A stretch of 64,000 bases of DNA from Leptospira ilyithenensis (GTDB lineage Bacteria > Spirochaetota > Leptospiria > Leptospirales > Leptospiraceae). Shown piece by piece: positions 54,101 through 62,275 of this stretch (positions within the stretch are counted from its first letter, which is position 1; the number at the start of each line of letters is the position of its first letter). The stretch spans positions 124,001 to 188,000 of the forward strand of contig NZ_RQHV01000050.1 in NCBI RefSeq assembly GCF_004771005.1. Reading direction: 5' to 3'. A program made the position numbers and the translations under genes. The notes below the pieces were generated by a model. That model was not told the origin of the DNA. It searched no databases and worked only from the letters and a program-made list of their open reading frames with translations.

Positions 54101-54336
54101 TCTCCGTTTTGAGAAATAGCTAGAGTGAACGAATTGTTTAAAGAAAGAACGAGGCCCTTTCCCGATAGACCGTTTACAGTCACGAAAATTTTAGGAGCGG
54201 ATGAACTTTTACTTTGAGTCCTCAGAAGGCTAAATGCGTCCAAAATGCTTTTTTCCAATTTTGGAATGCAAGCTTCCAAAAAGAGAAAGGAAAAAAGACT
54301 CAGAAAAAAGAGAAAGGACCGGCTCAAATGTGACAT
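51190..54336 (-). CDS. Large beta-helix surface lipoprotein with DUF1565-like region
   Basis: About 1,048 residues. Signal peptide FLFFLSLFSFLFLEAC (lipidated Cys). Residues about 45-300 hold three or four repeats of roughly 80 residues built around VNGLSGKGLVLSLNN and YTVTVKTQPASPTQNCTVSG, with a Cys pair in each. A short Ig-like part with LLPNQTVRLQFSEAV follows, then YVSTTGNDSNTGLTVSDPF (DUF1565 start) and a long right-handed parallel beta-helix with many NNTVSGGS / GGTSI-type turns. The ATG at 54336 starts the signal. Probably displayed on the outer membrane; ligand unknown. Highly repetitive and therefore prone to length variation. Confidence 0.8.
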   Translation of the reverse strand: MSHLSRSFLFFLSLFSFLFLEACIPKLEKSILDAFSLLRTQSKSSSAPKIFVTVNGLSGKGLVLSLNNSFTLAISQNGEESFVEMIPSGSNYTVTVKTQPASPTQNCTVSGGEGVMGTSDVKSININCDTTKYTLGGNITGLLGFTGVTLTNNGTDTALVTNPSGTFAFPSHIYAEGSVYSVSVTTQPSHPSQTCTLTGGSGTFSTANITSLSISCGAATSYGVAVNVTGLASGTLTLNQGTESLTVSANGTHYFPSDLVNGAGYSLSISNQPALHTCALTGSVNGTIAGTNIIASVNCFSVLAQTPANLSALLPNQTVRLQFSEAVNAGSCPVTAAVMPRADAGAIQYSVTTTNIPDDTLILSPGVSTWTPGSKAVPLSCVSVGGNSLANASTSFRYTVPSAIRYVSTTGNDSNTGLTVSDPFLTVHKAIDDLVVSACFATKDCVVLVEDGTYEATDVPLAKNFILVRDGISLFGGYTAGTGFATRNTSAKLTILRNSTPNAAVCTAAVIGVNPCSTLWIDSTISNKTVIDGFRMIGATVAATADSAAMHILGGNPIVSNNSLEGGAGNAVAGLSLVNFGGSSLADPNAGAIVLNSIFGGACLPNSCNTAGIYYNNTVSTTYPILQYNQVLGGSCNTPSCITYGMYANATSSPDFTLVRFNVFSGGTVTAGTAGSLSVGLFLQQSIGGVLIGNYILGGSANTTKGLHFASNMGLNVGNNATKQGNVILGGSGVLFSYGIYLTGGGNVYYNTVSGGSVSNTAGTATGFGIYSQAGSFDMFGNTVSAGTSTADSAGFSASYAVYLSNGTSASRFQQNRVFGGVSRNLGSNNAYSVGLQIFSGATFSIHNNFVDGGTSISATGTAISEGMTLDGNNAVTQVYNNTVSSGTTSSPVPTSESVGLNLKGITNATDIQNNIFMVESLTNVRYCVKYASASSLFRFDLNVMHNCSVLFYNGNTSQSYDTICGVGYPAIAGCPANHLNGISSTGNLLQNPMFISNFGTNKNWTFTVNSPCQTTQIGTGGSTIDFYGTTRTAPNSAGALEYDGVCL

Positions 54337-54481
54337 AAACTTTATTTTGATCCCTTCTCTATAGTACAACAATCCAAGCTTGTTCATTTTCTTTTTTTTA
54401 CCACAAATATAACTCATACCGTTCGATACTGCCATGAAAAGTTCTTTCTTTTTCCCTTTCCTACCGTGAATTTAGCATACT

Positions 54482-55348
54482 ATGAGTATATGGGAACAAG
54501 CCTACTCCCGCGAGGAGTCTACATTTAATAATAAGGACGGTGGTAAAATTTATTACCAAGTCTTTCGACCGAAAAGCGGTGCCAAAAGAGTGCTCGTGGT
54601 TCACCACGGATTTGGAGAACATGGTGGTCGCTATACTAACTTATTAGACGCAATTGCAGAAAAAGGATATGTAGTTTATTTAATTGATGCAAGAGGACAC
54701 GGGCGTTCCGAGGGAAGACGAGGTGTAATAGACCATTATACTGATTTTTTTGCAGATTTAAAACAACTCATCGACATCGCCAAACAAAAAGAAGGCGTAA
54801 AAAAAGTTACCCTACTCGGCCACTCAATGGGTGCCGTTGTCACTTTTCTATACACAGGAACGGACAATAACCAGGAAGACCTGGACGGTCTAGTCGTCAG
54901 TGCGCTTGCCATCAAAGTCCAGACCGACTTCGTTATGGATGTAAAAAAGGCAGCAGGCGGTTTCCTGGCAAAACTTCTACCTACACTTACAATTCCTGCG
55001 GGTCTTGATGTAAATATGATCTCGCATGACAGGGATGTTGTGGCAGCTTATGTAAACGATCCTTTGGTTCATGGAAACGTATCCACCTACCTGGGTGATT
55101 TTTTGCTTAATGTATATCCTTTGGCTTTGGAATCTGCGGAAAAGATAAAGGTTCCTATTTATATGTTTCACGGAAAAGAAGACCAAATCGCGGTTTATTC
55201 GGGAACTTCCGATGCATTCGAAAAGGTTGCCTCAAAAGACAAAACTTTGAAATTATTTGACGGATTGTACCACGAATCCATGAACGAAACTCCCGCAGAA
55301 CGAGCTCTCGTCTTCAAAGAGTTAGTTGCATGGATTGACAAACACTAA
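54482..55348 (+). CDS. Alpha/beta hydrolase, monoacylglycerol-lipase-like
   Basis: 288 residues. Serine hydrolase fold with oxyanion region VVHHGFGEHGGRY, then LIDARGHGRSEGRRG, the nucleophile elbow LLGHSMGAVV (Ser115), and candidates for catalytic Asp (FHGKEDQIA) and His (GLYHESMNE). This pattern is that of monoglyceride lipases. Next to two MaoC-type dehydratase genes on the same strand; a role in lipid or acyl-CoA metabolism is likely but not proven. Confidence 0.9.
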   Translation: MSIWEQAYSREESTFNNKDGGKIYYQVFRPKSGAKRVLVVHHGFGEHGGRYTNLLDAIAEKGYVVYLIDARGHGRSEGRRGVIDHYTDFFADLKQLIDIAKQKEGVKKVTLLGHSMGAVVTFLYTGTDNNQEDLDGLVVSALAIKVQTDFVMDVKKAAGGFLAKLLPTLTIPAGLDVNMISHDRDVVAAYVNDPLVHGNVSTYLGDFLLNVYPLALESAEKIKVPIYMFHGKEDQIAVYSGTSDAFEKVASKDKTLKLFDGLYHESMNETPAERALVFKELVAWIDKH

Positions 55349-55363
55349 GGAGAAAATGAGCCT

Positions 55364-55801
55364 ATGGCTGTTAGCAAAGATATAGTTGGAAAAAAACTAG
55401 ATCGTTTTGAATTTACCGTAGAGCGGGGCAAGATCAGGGAATTTTGCCTTGCTATCAACGAAAAGAACCCGATTTACTTCGATTTGGAAGAAGCGAAAAA
55501 GGCCGGTTATACGGACATTCCCGCACCGCCTACTTTCCCGACCGTAATTCAATTTTGGGGATACCCTAAAATTTGGAATGATATGGCGGAACTTGGAATC
55601 GATCTTTCCAAAATCCTTCACTTAAAAGAAGAATACACCTATCATAAAATCCTCTATCCGGGAAAAGTTTCCGCTCAATCCGAAATCTCGGATGTAAAAG
55701 TGGGAAGAGCGGAAATCGTTACTTTCAAAACCACAATTTTTGACGCATCGGAAGATCCGATTCTTTCCGCAGAAATGGCAATTTTCATTCGTAAGGACTA
55801 A
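55364..55801 (+). CDS. MaoC-like dehydratase subunit (N-terminal type)
   Basis: 145 residues with the FAS1-like dehydratase / MaoC_dehydrat_N pattern: [29 protein letters not shown] block [17 protein letters not shown] and [20 protein letters not shown]. It lacks the catalytic Asp-His of hotdog hydratases, as usual for the HadA-type subunit that pairs with a catalytic HadB-like partner, which is the next gene. AAGGAG lies 13 bases before the ATG. Confidence 0.85.
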   Translation: MAVSKDIVGKKLDRFEFTVERGKIREFCLAINEKNPIYFDLEEAKKAGYTDIPAPPTFPTVIQFWGYPKIWNDMAELGIDLSKILHLKEEYTYHKILYPGKVSAQSEISDVKVGRAEIVTFKTTIFDASEDPILSAEMAIFIRKD

Positions 55802-55819
55802 GTTAGGAGGATTTAAACA

Positions 55820-56239
55820 ATGGCAAAACTCAAATTTGATAGCGTAGAAGTAGGACAAACACTTCCTCCTCTTGACGTTCCCGTCATCGAACATGCGAAT
55901 TTAGTTCGTTATGCGGGAGCATCGGGAGACTTTAATCCCATCCATAACGATCCTGATTTTGCACGCAAAGCGGGCCTTGACGGAACCATCTCTCACGGTA
56001 TGTATGTGATGGCACAAGTCGGTAGACTTTGCACTTCCTGGGCGGACCAAAAGGACATCGCATATTTCGGAGTGACCTTCAAAGCGATGACCAAGCTTGG
56101 AGAAAAACTCACTTGTGTGGGAACGATCAAAAAGAAGTTTGAAAAAGACGGCAGAAAAACAGTGACCGTACTAGTTGAAGCCAAAAACGAAGCTGGAGAA
56201 GTGAAAGCAGGCGGAGATTTAGTCATCAACGCAGTTTAA
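55820..56239 (+). CDS. MaoC-like dehydratase catalytic subunit
   Basis: 139 residues, hotdog fold. LVRYAGASGDFNPIHNDPDF holds the catalytic Asp and His of (R)-specific hydratases, followed by AGLDGTISHGMYVMAQVGRL. TTAGGAGG precedes the ATG by nine bases. With the preceding subunit it probably forms a heterodimeric (R)-3-hydroxyacyl thioester dehydratase like HadAB. Confidence 0.9.
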   Translation: MAKLKFDSVEVGQTLPPLDVPVIEHANLVRYAGASGDFNPIHNDPDFARKAGLDGTISHGMYVMAQVGRLCTSWADQKDIAYFGVTFKAMTKLGEKLTCVGTIKKKFEKDGRKTVTVLVEAKNEAGEVKAGGDLVINAV

Positions 56240-56303
56240 CTTTCCATGATTTCAGTCTCAGGTGGTTACTAAAAACACCTGAGACAATGTTTCCTTATTT
56301 ATG

Positions 56304-57098
56304 TTAAATGGTTGGAATCGTTCCACCATCGATTATATATTCTGTGCCAGACAAATACCCTGCACGCGGAGATACCAAAAACCCAACAAGCTCTGCAACT
56401 TCTTCAGGTTCAGCTGGTCTTCCCATGGGAATGCCACCCAATGAATCCATTAATCCTTGCAATGCGACCTCAAGACTACTCCCCGAACTTTCCGCCAATC
56501 GTTGAATCATTCTGTCTGCAGCGCTTGTTTTGATAAAGCCAGGTGAAACAGTTAAGACTCTTACACCTTTAGGTGATACTTCATTCGACAAACTTTTGCT
56601 ATAGTTGATTAACCCAGCTTTCGCAGCCGCATAAGGCAACGTTGATTCATACAAAGGAAGTGTTCCTTGAATGGATGCAATGTGAACGATCACACCAGAT
56701 TTTTTTCCTAGCATATAAGGCAATAATCCTCGGTCCAATCTCACTGGAGCCAAAAGATTGGTAGCAATTGTTGTTTCCCAATCTGTATCCGTCAGTCGAG
56801 CAAAGCCGCCTCCTGGTGTTTCCGATCCACCTAAGTTGTTGATAAGAATATCCACTCCGCCAAACTCCATTTGGATCTCTTTTACGACTTTCTCAGTTCC
56901 CTCTGGTTTACTTAAATCGGCAGAGATAAAATGAGTGATTCCTTCGGACTCTTCAGGTGTAATTCTGGCTGTTACAACAACCTTTGCCCCCGCCTGGGTG
57001 AGTCGTTTGACAATTGCTTTTCCCGTTCCTTTGGTACCACCAGTGACCAAAGCTATTTTTTCTCTTAACTCATTATCGAAATTCCCATTTTGATCCAT
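56304..57098 (-). CDS. Short-chain dehydrogenase/reductase
   Basis: About 264 residues, classical SDR: TGGTKGTGKAIV (NAD(P) loop), DILINNLGG, the catalytic Ser in VHIASIQGT and Tyr-Lys in YAAAKAGLINYSKSL, then VSPGFIKT and GYLSGTEYIIDGGTI at the end. The ATG at 57098 is preferred over one 45 bases up. Divergent from the HxlR regulator, which probably controls it. Substrate unknown. Confidence 0.92.
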   Translation of the reverse strand: MDQNGNFDNELREKIALVTGGTKGTGKAIVKRLTQAGAKVVVTARITPEESEGITHFISADLSKPEGTEKVVKEIQMEFGGVDILINNLGGSETPGGGFARLTDTDWETTIATNLLAPVRLDRGLLPYMLGKKSGVIVHIASIQGTLPLYESTLPYAAAKAGLINYSKSLSNEVSPKGVRVLTVSPGFIKTSAADRMIQRLAESSGSSLEVALQGLMDSLGGIPMGRPAEPEEVAELVGFLVSPRAGYLSGTEYIIDGGTIPTI

Positions 57099-57215
57099 TG
57101 TTTTCCTCTGAGCTGGATTCTTTTCTATGTATTGTAGGTGCAAGTATGAAATAATTTGTATATACTGATAAATTTTTCACTATGATACTTTTTGGAACTA
57201 TAGAAAACTACAATT
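57099..57215. promoter_or_regulatory. Divergent control region SDR / HxlR
   Basis: 117 AT-rich bases between two divergent starts. AAGTAT (57142-57147) and ATACTT (57186-57191) are inverted copies with a 38-base spacer. A regulator binding here would govern both genes. Suggestive only. Confidence 0.35.
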
Positions 57216-57563
57216 ATGACTCTAAAGAAAGAAACGATCACACTCGATTGCGGCTTAGACCTGGTGGGAGAAGTTTTGTATGGTAAATGGAAAATGCGTT
57301 TGCTGTATTTTATTAATGAAGGTCATAAACGCCCAAGTGAACTTCAGCGTAAAATTCCTGATGCCACTCGCAGGGTTTTGCATTTGCAATTAAGAGAACT
57401 GGAAGAACATGAACTTGTTTCCAAGATAATCTATCCGCAAGTTCCGCCTAAAGTCGAATACAGTTTAACGGAATTTGGAAAAAGCATAATCCCTCTCATT
57501 TCTTCCTTTGGCCAATGGGCGGATAAACACGACGAACAGTTACGCCGAGTCATTGCCAAATAA
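57216..57563 (+). CDS. HxlR-family transcriptional regulator
   Basis: 115 residues, winged helix: VLYGKWKMRLLYFINEGHKR, PSELQRKIPDATRRVLHLQL, RELEEHELVSKIIYPQVPPK and VEYSLTEFGKSI are all HxlR signatures. It lies divergent to the SDR gene. Members often respond to aldehydes or redox stress. Unlike typical HxlR regulators the Cys near the N-terminus (LDCGLD) is present; its role is unknown. Confidence 0.92.
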   Translation: MTLKKETITLDCGLDLVGEVLYGKWKMRLLYFINEGHKRPSELQRKIPDATRRVLHLQLRELEEHELVSKIIYPQVPPKVEYSLTEFGKSIIPLISSFGQWADKHDEQLRRVIAK

Positions 57564-57710
57564 TAGATCACTTCAACTAAGTTAGAACGAAACATATATT
57601 TGTTTAGAAGAAAAAAATATAAATAAAAAAATAGTCTGGGGTTCTTATCCGGTCTATATAAGAAGAGTCCAATCAGCTCATTCATTTAAAATCTCTATAT
57701 AGGCTATACA

Positions 57711-58763
57711 ATGACAAACATCGATAAAAAAGCTCCGGTATTAGTAACAGGAGGCAGCGGTTATATTGCTTCCTGGATCATCAAATATTTATTAGAAGAC
57801 GGTATCTCCGTCAGAACCACTGTCCGCAACCTGAGAGATCTCAAGAAAGTGGAACATCTCCTGGAATTATCTAAAAAATTTCCAGGCAAACTGGAGTTAT
57901 TCGAAGCAGACTTAATCGCAAACGGATCTTTCGATCAGGCTGTCAAAGGAACCGAACTTGTGATTCATACGGCATCTCCTTTCTTTATTTCGGGAATCAA
58001 AGATGCGCAAAAACAACTCGTAGAACCAGCGTTACAAGGAACTAGAAATGTTCTGGAATCCGTCAATAAAGCGGATTCCGTCAAACGGGTGGTTTTAACA
58101 TCCAGCGTTGCCTCCATTTACGGAGACAACATCGATGCGGCAAATGTTCCGGGAAATAAACTCACAGAAGAACATTGGAATACATCCAGCAGTCTATCCC
58201 ACCAACCTTATCCTTATTCCAAAACATTGGCGGAAAAAGAAGCTTGGGAAATCAATAAAAATCAAAACCGTTGGGATCTGCTTGTGATCAATCCATCCTT
58301 TGTCATGGGACCTTCCGTTTCCAACAGGGTGGATGGAACAAGCGTGGACTTTATGTTGTCCATGGTGAATGGAAAATTCAAGTCAGGTGTTCCCAATACT
58401 TTGATCGGATTTGTGGATGTAAGAGATGTGGCCAAAGCTCATATACTTGCAGGTTTTACTCCTTCTGCCAAAGGTAGACATATCACATCCGCACAGACAC
58501 TTCCTATGTTAGGTGCAGCAAAGATCCTTCGCGAAAAATTCGGGAAAAAATACCCGATTCCTACCGGAGAGCTTCCTAAATTTTTGGTGTATCTGGTAGG
58601 ACCTTTCTTCGGACTCTCCTGGGCAAATACTTCCCGCAATGTGGGAATTCCTTTCGACCTGGACAATTCCTACAGCCAAAAAGATCTAGGCCTTAAATAC
58701 AGACCTCTTTCCGAAACATTTGTAGAACATATAGAACAATTGGAAGCGGCGAAGTTGATTTAA
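57711..58763 (+). CDS. NAD-dependent epimerase/dehydratase, dihydroflavonol-reductase-like
   Basis: 350 residues of the extended SDR family: [20 protein letters not shown] (cofactor loop), [36 protein letters not shown] and catalytic [14 protein letters not shown] (Tyr-Lys), then [13 protein letters not shown]. These are hallmarks of DFR/CCR-like reductases of aldehydes and ketones. Stands alone on the plus strand. Substrate unknown. Confidence 0.9.
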   Translation: MTNIDKKAPVLVTGGSGYIASWIIKYLLEDGISVRTTVRNLRDLKKVEHLLELSKKFPGKLELFEADLIANGSFDQAVKGTELVIHTASPFFISGIKDAQKQLVEPALQGTRNVLESVNKADSVKRVVLTSSVASIYGDNIDAANVPGNKLTEEHWNTSSSLSHQPYPYSKTLAEKEAWEINKNQNRWDLLVINPSFVMGPSVSNRVDGTSVDFMLSMVNGKFKSGVPNTLIGFVDVRDVAKAHILAGFTPSAKGRHITSAQTLPMLGAAKILREKFGKKYPIPTGELPKFLVYLVGPFFGLSWANTSRNVGIPFDLDNSYSQKDLGLKYRPLSETFVEHIEQLEAAKLI

Positions 58764-58870
58764 AAATAGATCAACTTGCTCTTGCTAGCTGGAAACAGAG
58801 GGATCCATTTTTAGCTAGCCTTATCCCTGTTTATCTTGCGAAAACAAATCATATAGAAGTATTTCTTGTA

Positions 58871-60850
58871 TTACCACCCTCCCATACTTCCCCCTCCCGA
58901 TGAGGAGGAAGATGAAGATCCTGAGCGTGAGCTTGAGGAACCCGAAGATGTAGGACGGGAACCCGCTGAAAATTCGGACAATCCGTCCAAGGTATCCCAA
59001 CTAACGCTCGCTCCACCGCCTGCGGAAGTTCCCCCGCCGCCGGAAAAACTTTTTTCCGAAGCGGAACTGCCGGAATCTACCGAGGATGTTTTTATACGCG
59101 AAGATCTTTTTTGTTTTCTGCCTTCATTTTCAATTTCAATCGAACCAATCCCAGACAATACCAAAAGATGAGAGGCGTCGTTTTTCTCTTTATGCCTCTT
59201 TAAAATTTCATTGTACAATCCGAGTGCGACAAAGTCCATCGAGTCTTTCCCCGATAACTCGGACAGGTCTCCGTTTTGTATATAATCCTTGATTGCATCC
59301 TTTAATTTCTTTTTCACAAAGACAAGCCACTGATCGTCTATTTCCGAAGCAACCGGAATATAATAGAAAAAGAACATAAATAGAAATGCGGATAGAAACA
59401 GAGCAAAAGAATTTTCTATTTCAAAAAGGTTGTAAGTAATTAATAATAACAAGACTCCGGTAATCAGCTCCGGCAACCGAAGGGACCTTTTTAAAAAATA
59501 GTCCTTTTGATTGTTTAATTTTAAATTGGAAAGAGGAACCCAATCGAAAATAGAAAACACAAAAGAAAGAATCATATAAGCAAATAAAATGAAAGCGTAT
59601 GGAACTAATATGTGCAGAAAAATCGGATAACCGTAAAAGATAAAATTCACTAAGGGAAACAGTATCAAAGAAAATAGAAGCCAGCGGGAAAAAAATTTCG
59701 ATTCAAAACTATTTGCTTCCTTCGAATAACGGGAATAAACTTCCGAATGCAAGGAAAAATAGCCGTGTTTCTTTTTATAATACTTTTTTATTTCTACATC
59801 AGTAGTCCGATCGGAATCTACAAATAGTTTATCTAAAATTTCCTTTTCTGACTTAGTGAGCGAATCTTTGGATACGAGCAATACAAACTCAACCAAACCA
59901 CCTGCCTGATGGATTTGAATTTTGCCCTCGGCCACAAGCCTTCCCAAAAATACGGAAGATACTTTTTTCAAATCGAATTGGATTGCTATACTTTCGGCAG
60001 AATTTTTTCTCAAATAAGACAAAACATCTTTTGGAGAAAGATTTAGTTTTTTGCTTTTCCATCGGAGGAAAGTGAAAGACAATAAATAGAATAGTAAAAA
60101 ACAGAAAACGTGGCTAACGATGACGATCGCCGCTCTTTTCCAAAAAACCATCTCATCCGTGTTATACCAATTTTCCAGGAAATAGGAAGGGCCGGGGCCG
60201 GTCCATGTTCCGTTTTTTTCAGGCAGAAAGAAAAACTCGGAACTGTATACATAGAACTCGGAAGGAACCAAAGGTTTACTACTTTCGAAATGAAAATCTT
60301 TCCGTCCTTTCGGATGTTCCCATTCCTTATCCCAATTCAAATTCAATTGGAATTTTCGGATGGAATCTTTGCGATCCCGGGCCAAAAAGTCATGATTGAT
60401 TTCATATGCGCCCTTTTCTTCATGCTTAGTTAGAATATTTCTATATTCTAACTTAATCCGATAGGTTAAAACCTCGTCCTGAAACGGGGGATCATTGTCT
60501 TCCCTCGAACGTATCTTCAGTTCTTTTTTATTTGAAAAGGAGTATCTATCCTTGGTTTCCGTATCTCCCTCGTCGAGAATCCGCCAGATTTTGTCTTTGC
60601 CTAGTTTTTCGACGGAAATCAGATCAATGGATTGTCCTCTTTTGAAATCGTAATGACGATAAGGTCCCCTCCAGTCACCGTTGAATCGGATACTTTGAAT
60701 TTCTTCTACGGAAAGAGTTCCATTCGAAGACAAGTGAGCGTTTACTTCTACTTTGTCCCAAGAAAGTGTTTTCTCGTCTTCCCACTCTGCAAAAGAAACT
60801 TCTGGCAAAACAAAAAAGAAAATAAGAATAAAGCGAAAAATATATTTCAT
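58871..60850 (-). CDS. DUF2207 membrane protein
   Basis: 659 residues. Signal peptide FRFILIFFFVLPEVSFAE, an extracellular DUF2207 beta domain (DKVEVNAHLSSNGTLSVEEI, YRHYDFKRGQSI), then four TM segments, a soluble stretch and a Gly/Ser-rich tail ending GGGSMGGW, which is a known feature of this family. Function not known; the family occurs widely in bacteria, often near cell-envelope genes. Confidence 0.85.
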   Translation of the reverse strand: MKYIFRFILIFFFVLPEVSFAEWEDEKTLSWDKVEVNAHLSSNGTLSVEEIQSIRFNGDWRGPYRHYDFKRGQSIDLISVEKLGKDKIWRILDEGDTETKDRYSFSNKKELKIRSREDNDPPFQDEVLTYRIKLEYRNILTKHEEKGAYEINHDFLARDRKDSIRKFQLNLNWDKEWEHPKGRKDFHFESSKPLVPSEFYVYSSEFFFLPEKNGTWTGPGPSYFLENWYNTDEMVFWKRAAIVIVSHVFCFLLFYLLSFTFLRWKSKKLNLSPKDVLSYLRKNSAESIAIQFDLKKVSSVFLGRLVAEGKIQIHQAGGLVEFVLLVSKDSLTKSEKEILDKLFVDSDRTTDVEIKKYYKKKHGYFSLHSEVYSRYSKEANSFESKFFSRWLLFSLILFPLVNFIFYGYPIFLHILVPYAFILFAYMILSFVFSIFDWVPLSNLKLNNQKDYFLKRSLRLPELITGVLLLLITYNLFEIENSFALFLSAFLFMFFFYYIPVASEIDDQWLVFVKKKLKDAIKDYIQNGDLSELSGKDSMDFVALGLYNEILKRHKEKNDASHLLVLSGIGSIEIENEGRKQKRSSRIKTSSVDSGSSASEKSFSGGGGTSAGGGASVSWDTLDGLSEFSAGSRPTSSGSSSSRSGSSSSSSSGGGSMGGW

Positions 60851-60959
60851 TCAAAGAACCTTTGGGTAGATCATTATACCTGAAAATAAATTTACCACAG
60901 CAAAATTATTTGAGTTTGCTTTGCTTGTATTTTTCCTTTTTTTATGTTTTCATTTGTAA

Positions 60960-61568
60960 ATGGAAGCAAGTCAAGGTCCGGACTGGGATGTTCATATTTT
61001 TTTCACACCCGATTATTTGGAAACGGGAAATGAAAAACAAAGATCCCTTCATTCGGATCTTTCCAATCATAAAATCATTTCCAAACTGTCCGGGTTTTAT
61101 CCTCTGATTGCAGGAACGATTCCTTTAGGCATTGATACGGAAAATAGCGATGTGGATATACTCACTTATCACAACAACCAGAATCACTTGATTAAAATCG
61201 CTTACGCAAAATTCCGTCATTATTTCAATTTCTCTTACGAAACCAAAGACTTCGACGGAGAACCTTCGGTAAAAGTTTCCTTTCAAACAAGTTTGTTTTC
61301 TTATGAAATTTTTTCTCAAAAGATAAAACCGGAAAATCAAAAAGGTTTTTTACATATGGTTGCGGAAAAACGGTTTTTGGATTTGGCGGATGCTGATTTC
61401 AAAAATCAAATCATAGAAAAGAAAAAACAAGGAATGAAAACAGAACCTGCTTTCTGTGAGGTGTTGGGACAAAAAGGAGATCCTTATCAAATCCTTTTGG
61501 ATCTGGGAAGATCTTCCGACGAAACATTGAAAGAAATTTTGAAATCCAACCACTTTAAACTAAAGTAA
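60960..61568 (+). CDS. DUF4269 protein (nucleotidyltransferase-like)
   Basis: 202 residues. The motif AGTIPLGIDTENSDVDILTY is the GS-x-D-x-D-like core of the nucleotidyltransferase fold, and the arrangement EKRFLDLADADFKNQIIEKK plus KTEPAFCEVLGQKGDPYQIL near the end is typical of DUF4269. No signal peptide. Activity unknown. Stands alone between the DUF2207 and Ada-like genes. Confidence 0.85.
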   Translation: MEASQGPDWDVHIFFTPDYLETGNEKQRSLHSDLSNHKIISKLSGFYPLIAGTIPLGIDTENSDVDILTYHNNQNHLIKIAYAKFRHYFNFSYETKDFDGEPSVKVSFQTSLFSYEIFSQKIKPENQKGFLHMVAEKRFLDLADADFKNQIIEKKKQGMKTEPAFCEVLGQKGDPYQILLDLGRSSDETLKEILKSNHFKLK

Positions 61569-61598
61569 AACAAACACAAATCACCGGGAACTTACCGA

Positions 61599-61853
61599 TT
61601 ACTCCGAATACATTTTAGTCCGCTTCCAGTTTTGGTAATCCTCTTTCAAACAATGTCCGCAAGGGCGATAACCTCGATGAATTGCTTCTTTCTCAGAAGA
61701 AAAAAACACCCTATTTTCTCTTTTCATTCGTTTTCCCGACTTACAGCCCAACTTTCCGTAAATTTTAAGTTTTGCATTTCCCCCGAGAACTATGATTCGG
61801 TTTCGGATTTGCTTTCGAAGTTCCGTATCGCTGATTTGATTGTGTCGGATCAT
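61599..61853 (-). CDS. Stand-alone Ada-type metal-binding domain protein
   Basis: 84 residues. LKIYGKLGCKSGKRMKRENR with NRVFFSSEKEAIHRGYRPCGHC corresponds to the Ada N-terminal zinc domain that repairs methylphosphotriesters. Cys37, Cys66 and Cys69 are present, but the second Cys of the CxxxC pair in E. coli Ada is Lys here, a substitution I recall in the short stand-alone family. No methyltransferase or AraC domain follows, so whether it is active is open. Confidence 0.8.
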   Translation of the reverse strand: MIRHNQISDTELRKQIRNRIIVLGGNAKLKIYGKLGCKSGKRMKRENRVFFSSEKEAIHRGYRPCGHCLKEDYQNWKRTKMYSE

Positions 61854-61934
61854 AGTTCGATTTGCCGGATAATGTTATGATACAGGCAGAGATTGCTTTT
61901 CCCAACCCGAATCTTGCGAAAGTTTTTTAATTAA

Positions 61935-61952
61935 TGTAAGAGGTACCACAAA
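61935..61952. repeat. 18-bp repeat TGTAAGAGGTACCACAAA, copy 2
   Basis: Identical to 27592-27609. It lies in the 185-base gap between the Ada-like gene and the next small gene; no other structure is seen there. Confidence 0.5.
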
Positions 61953-62038
61953 CTATGTCCTATCCCTCTCTTTTTCGACTCTTGCTTTAAAAAAATGAGT
62001 TGGAACTAGATTTATCCGGGTAAAACTTTCCTATAGAG

Positions 62039-62275
62039 ATGACTCCTACACGCGCTGTTCAATCTTTTATCAATGCCAAAAAAGAAGGAATCGACGTTCC
62101 TACTTCCACCCTAGAAACCATTCGCAATTTCCGCAAATGGAGAGAACCGGAGTTGATCGGTCTTCGCAATGCCTCTTCCTATTATCCCGATATCTATATA
62201 GAAAAAGGAATGGAAGAAGAGATTACCAGACTCTTAACAATAGTTAAAAATAGAAACGTAGCCCATAAATTCTAA
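62039..62275 (+). CDS. Small hypothetical protein
   Basis: 78 residues, probably helical (TRAVQSFINAKKEGIDVPTS, MEEEITRLLTIVKNRNVAHK). It ends in TAATG, so its stop and the SUFU-domain gene's ATG share one base, which indicates translational coupling. No known family. It may be a partner of the SUFU-domain protein. Confidence 0.65.
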   Translation: MTPTRAVQSFINAKKEGIDVPTSTLETIRNFRKWREPELIGLRNASSYYPDIYIEKGMEEEITRLLTIVKNRNVAHKF

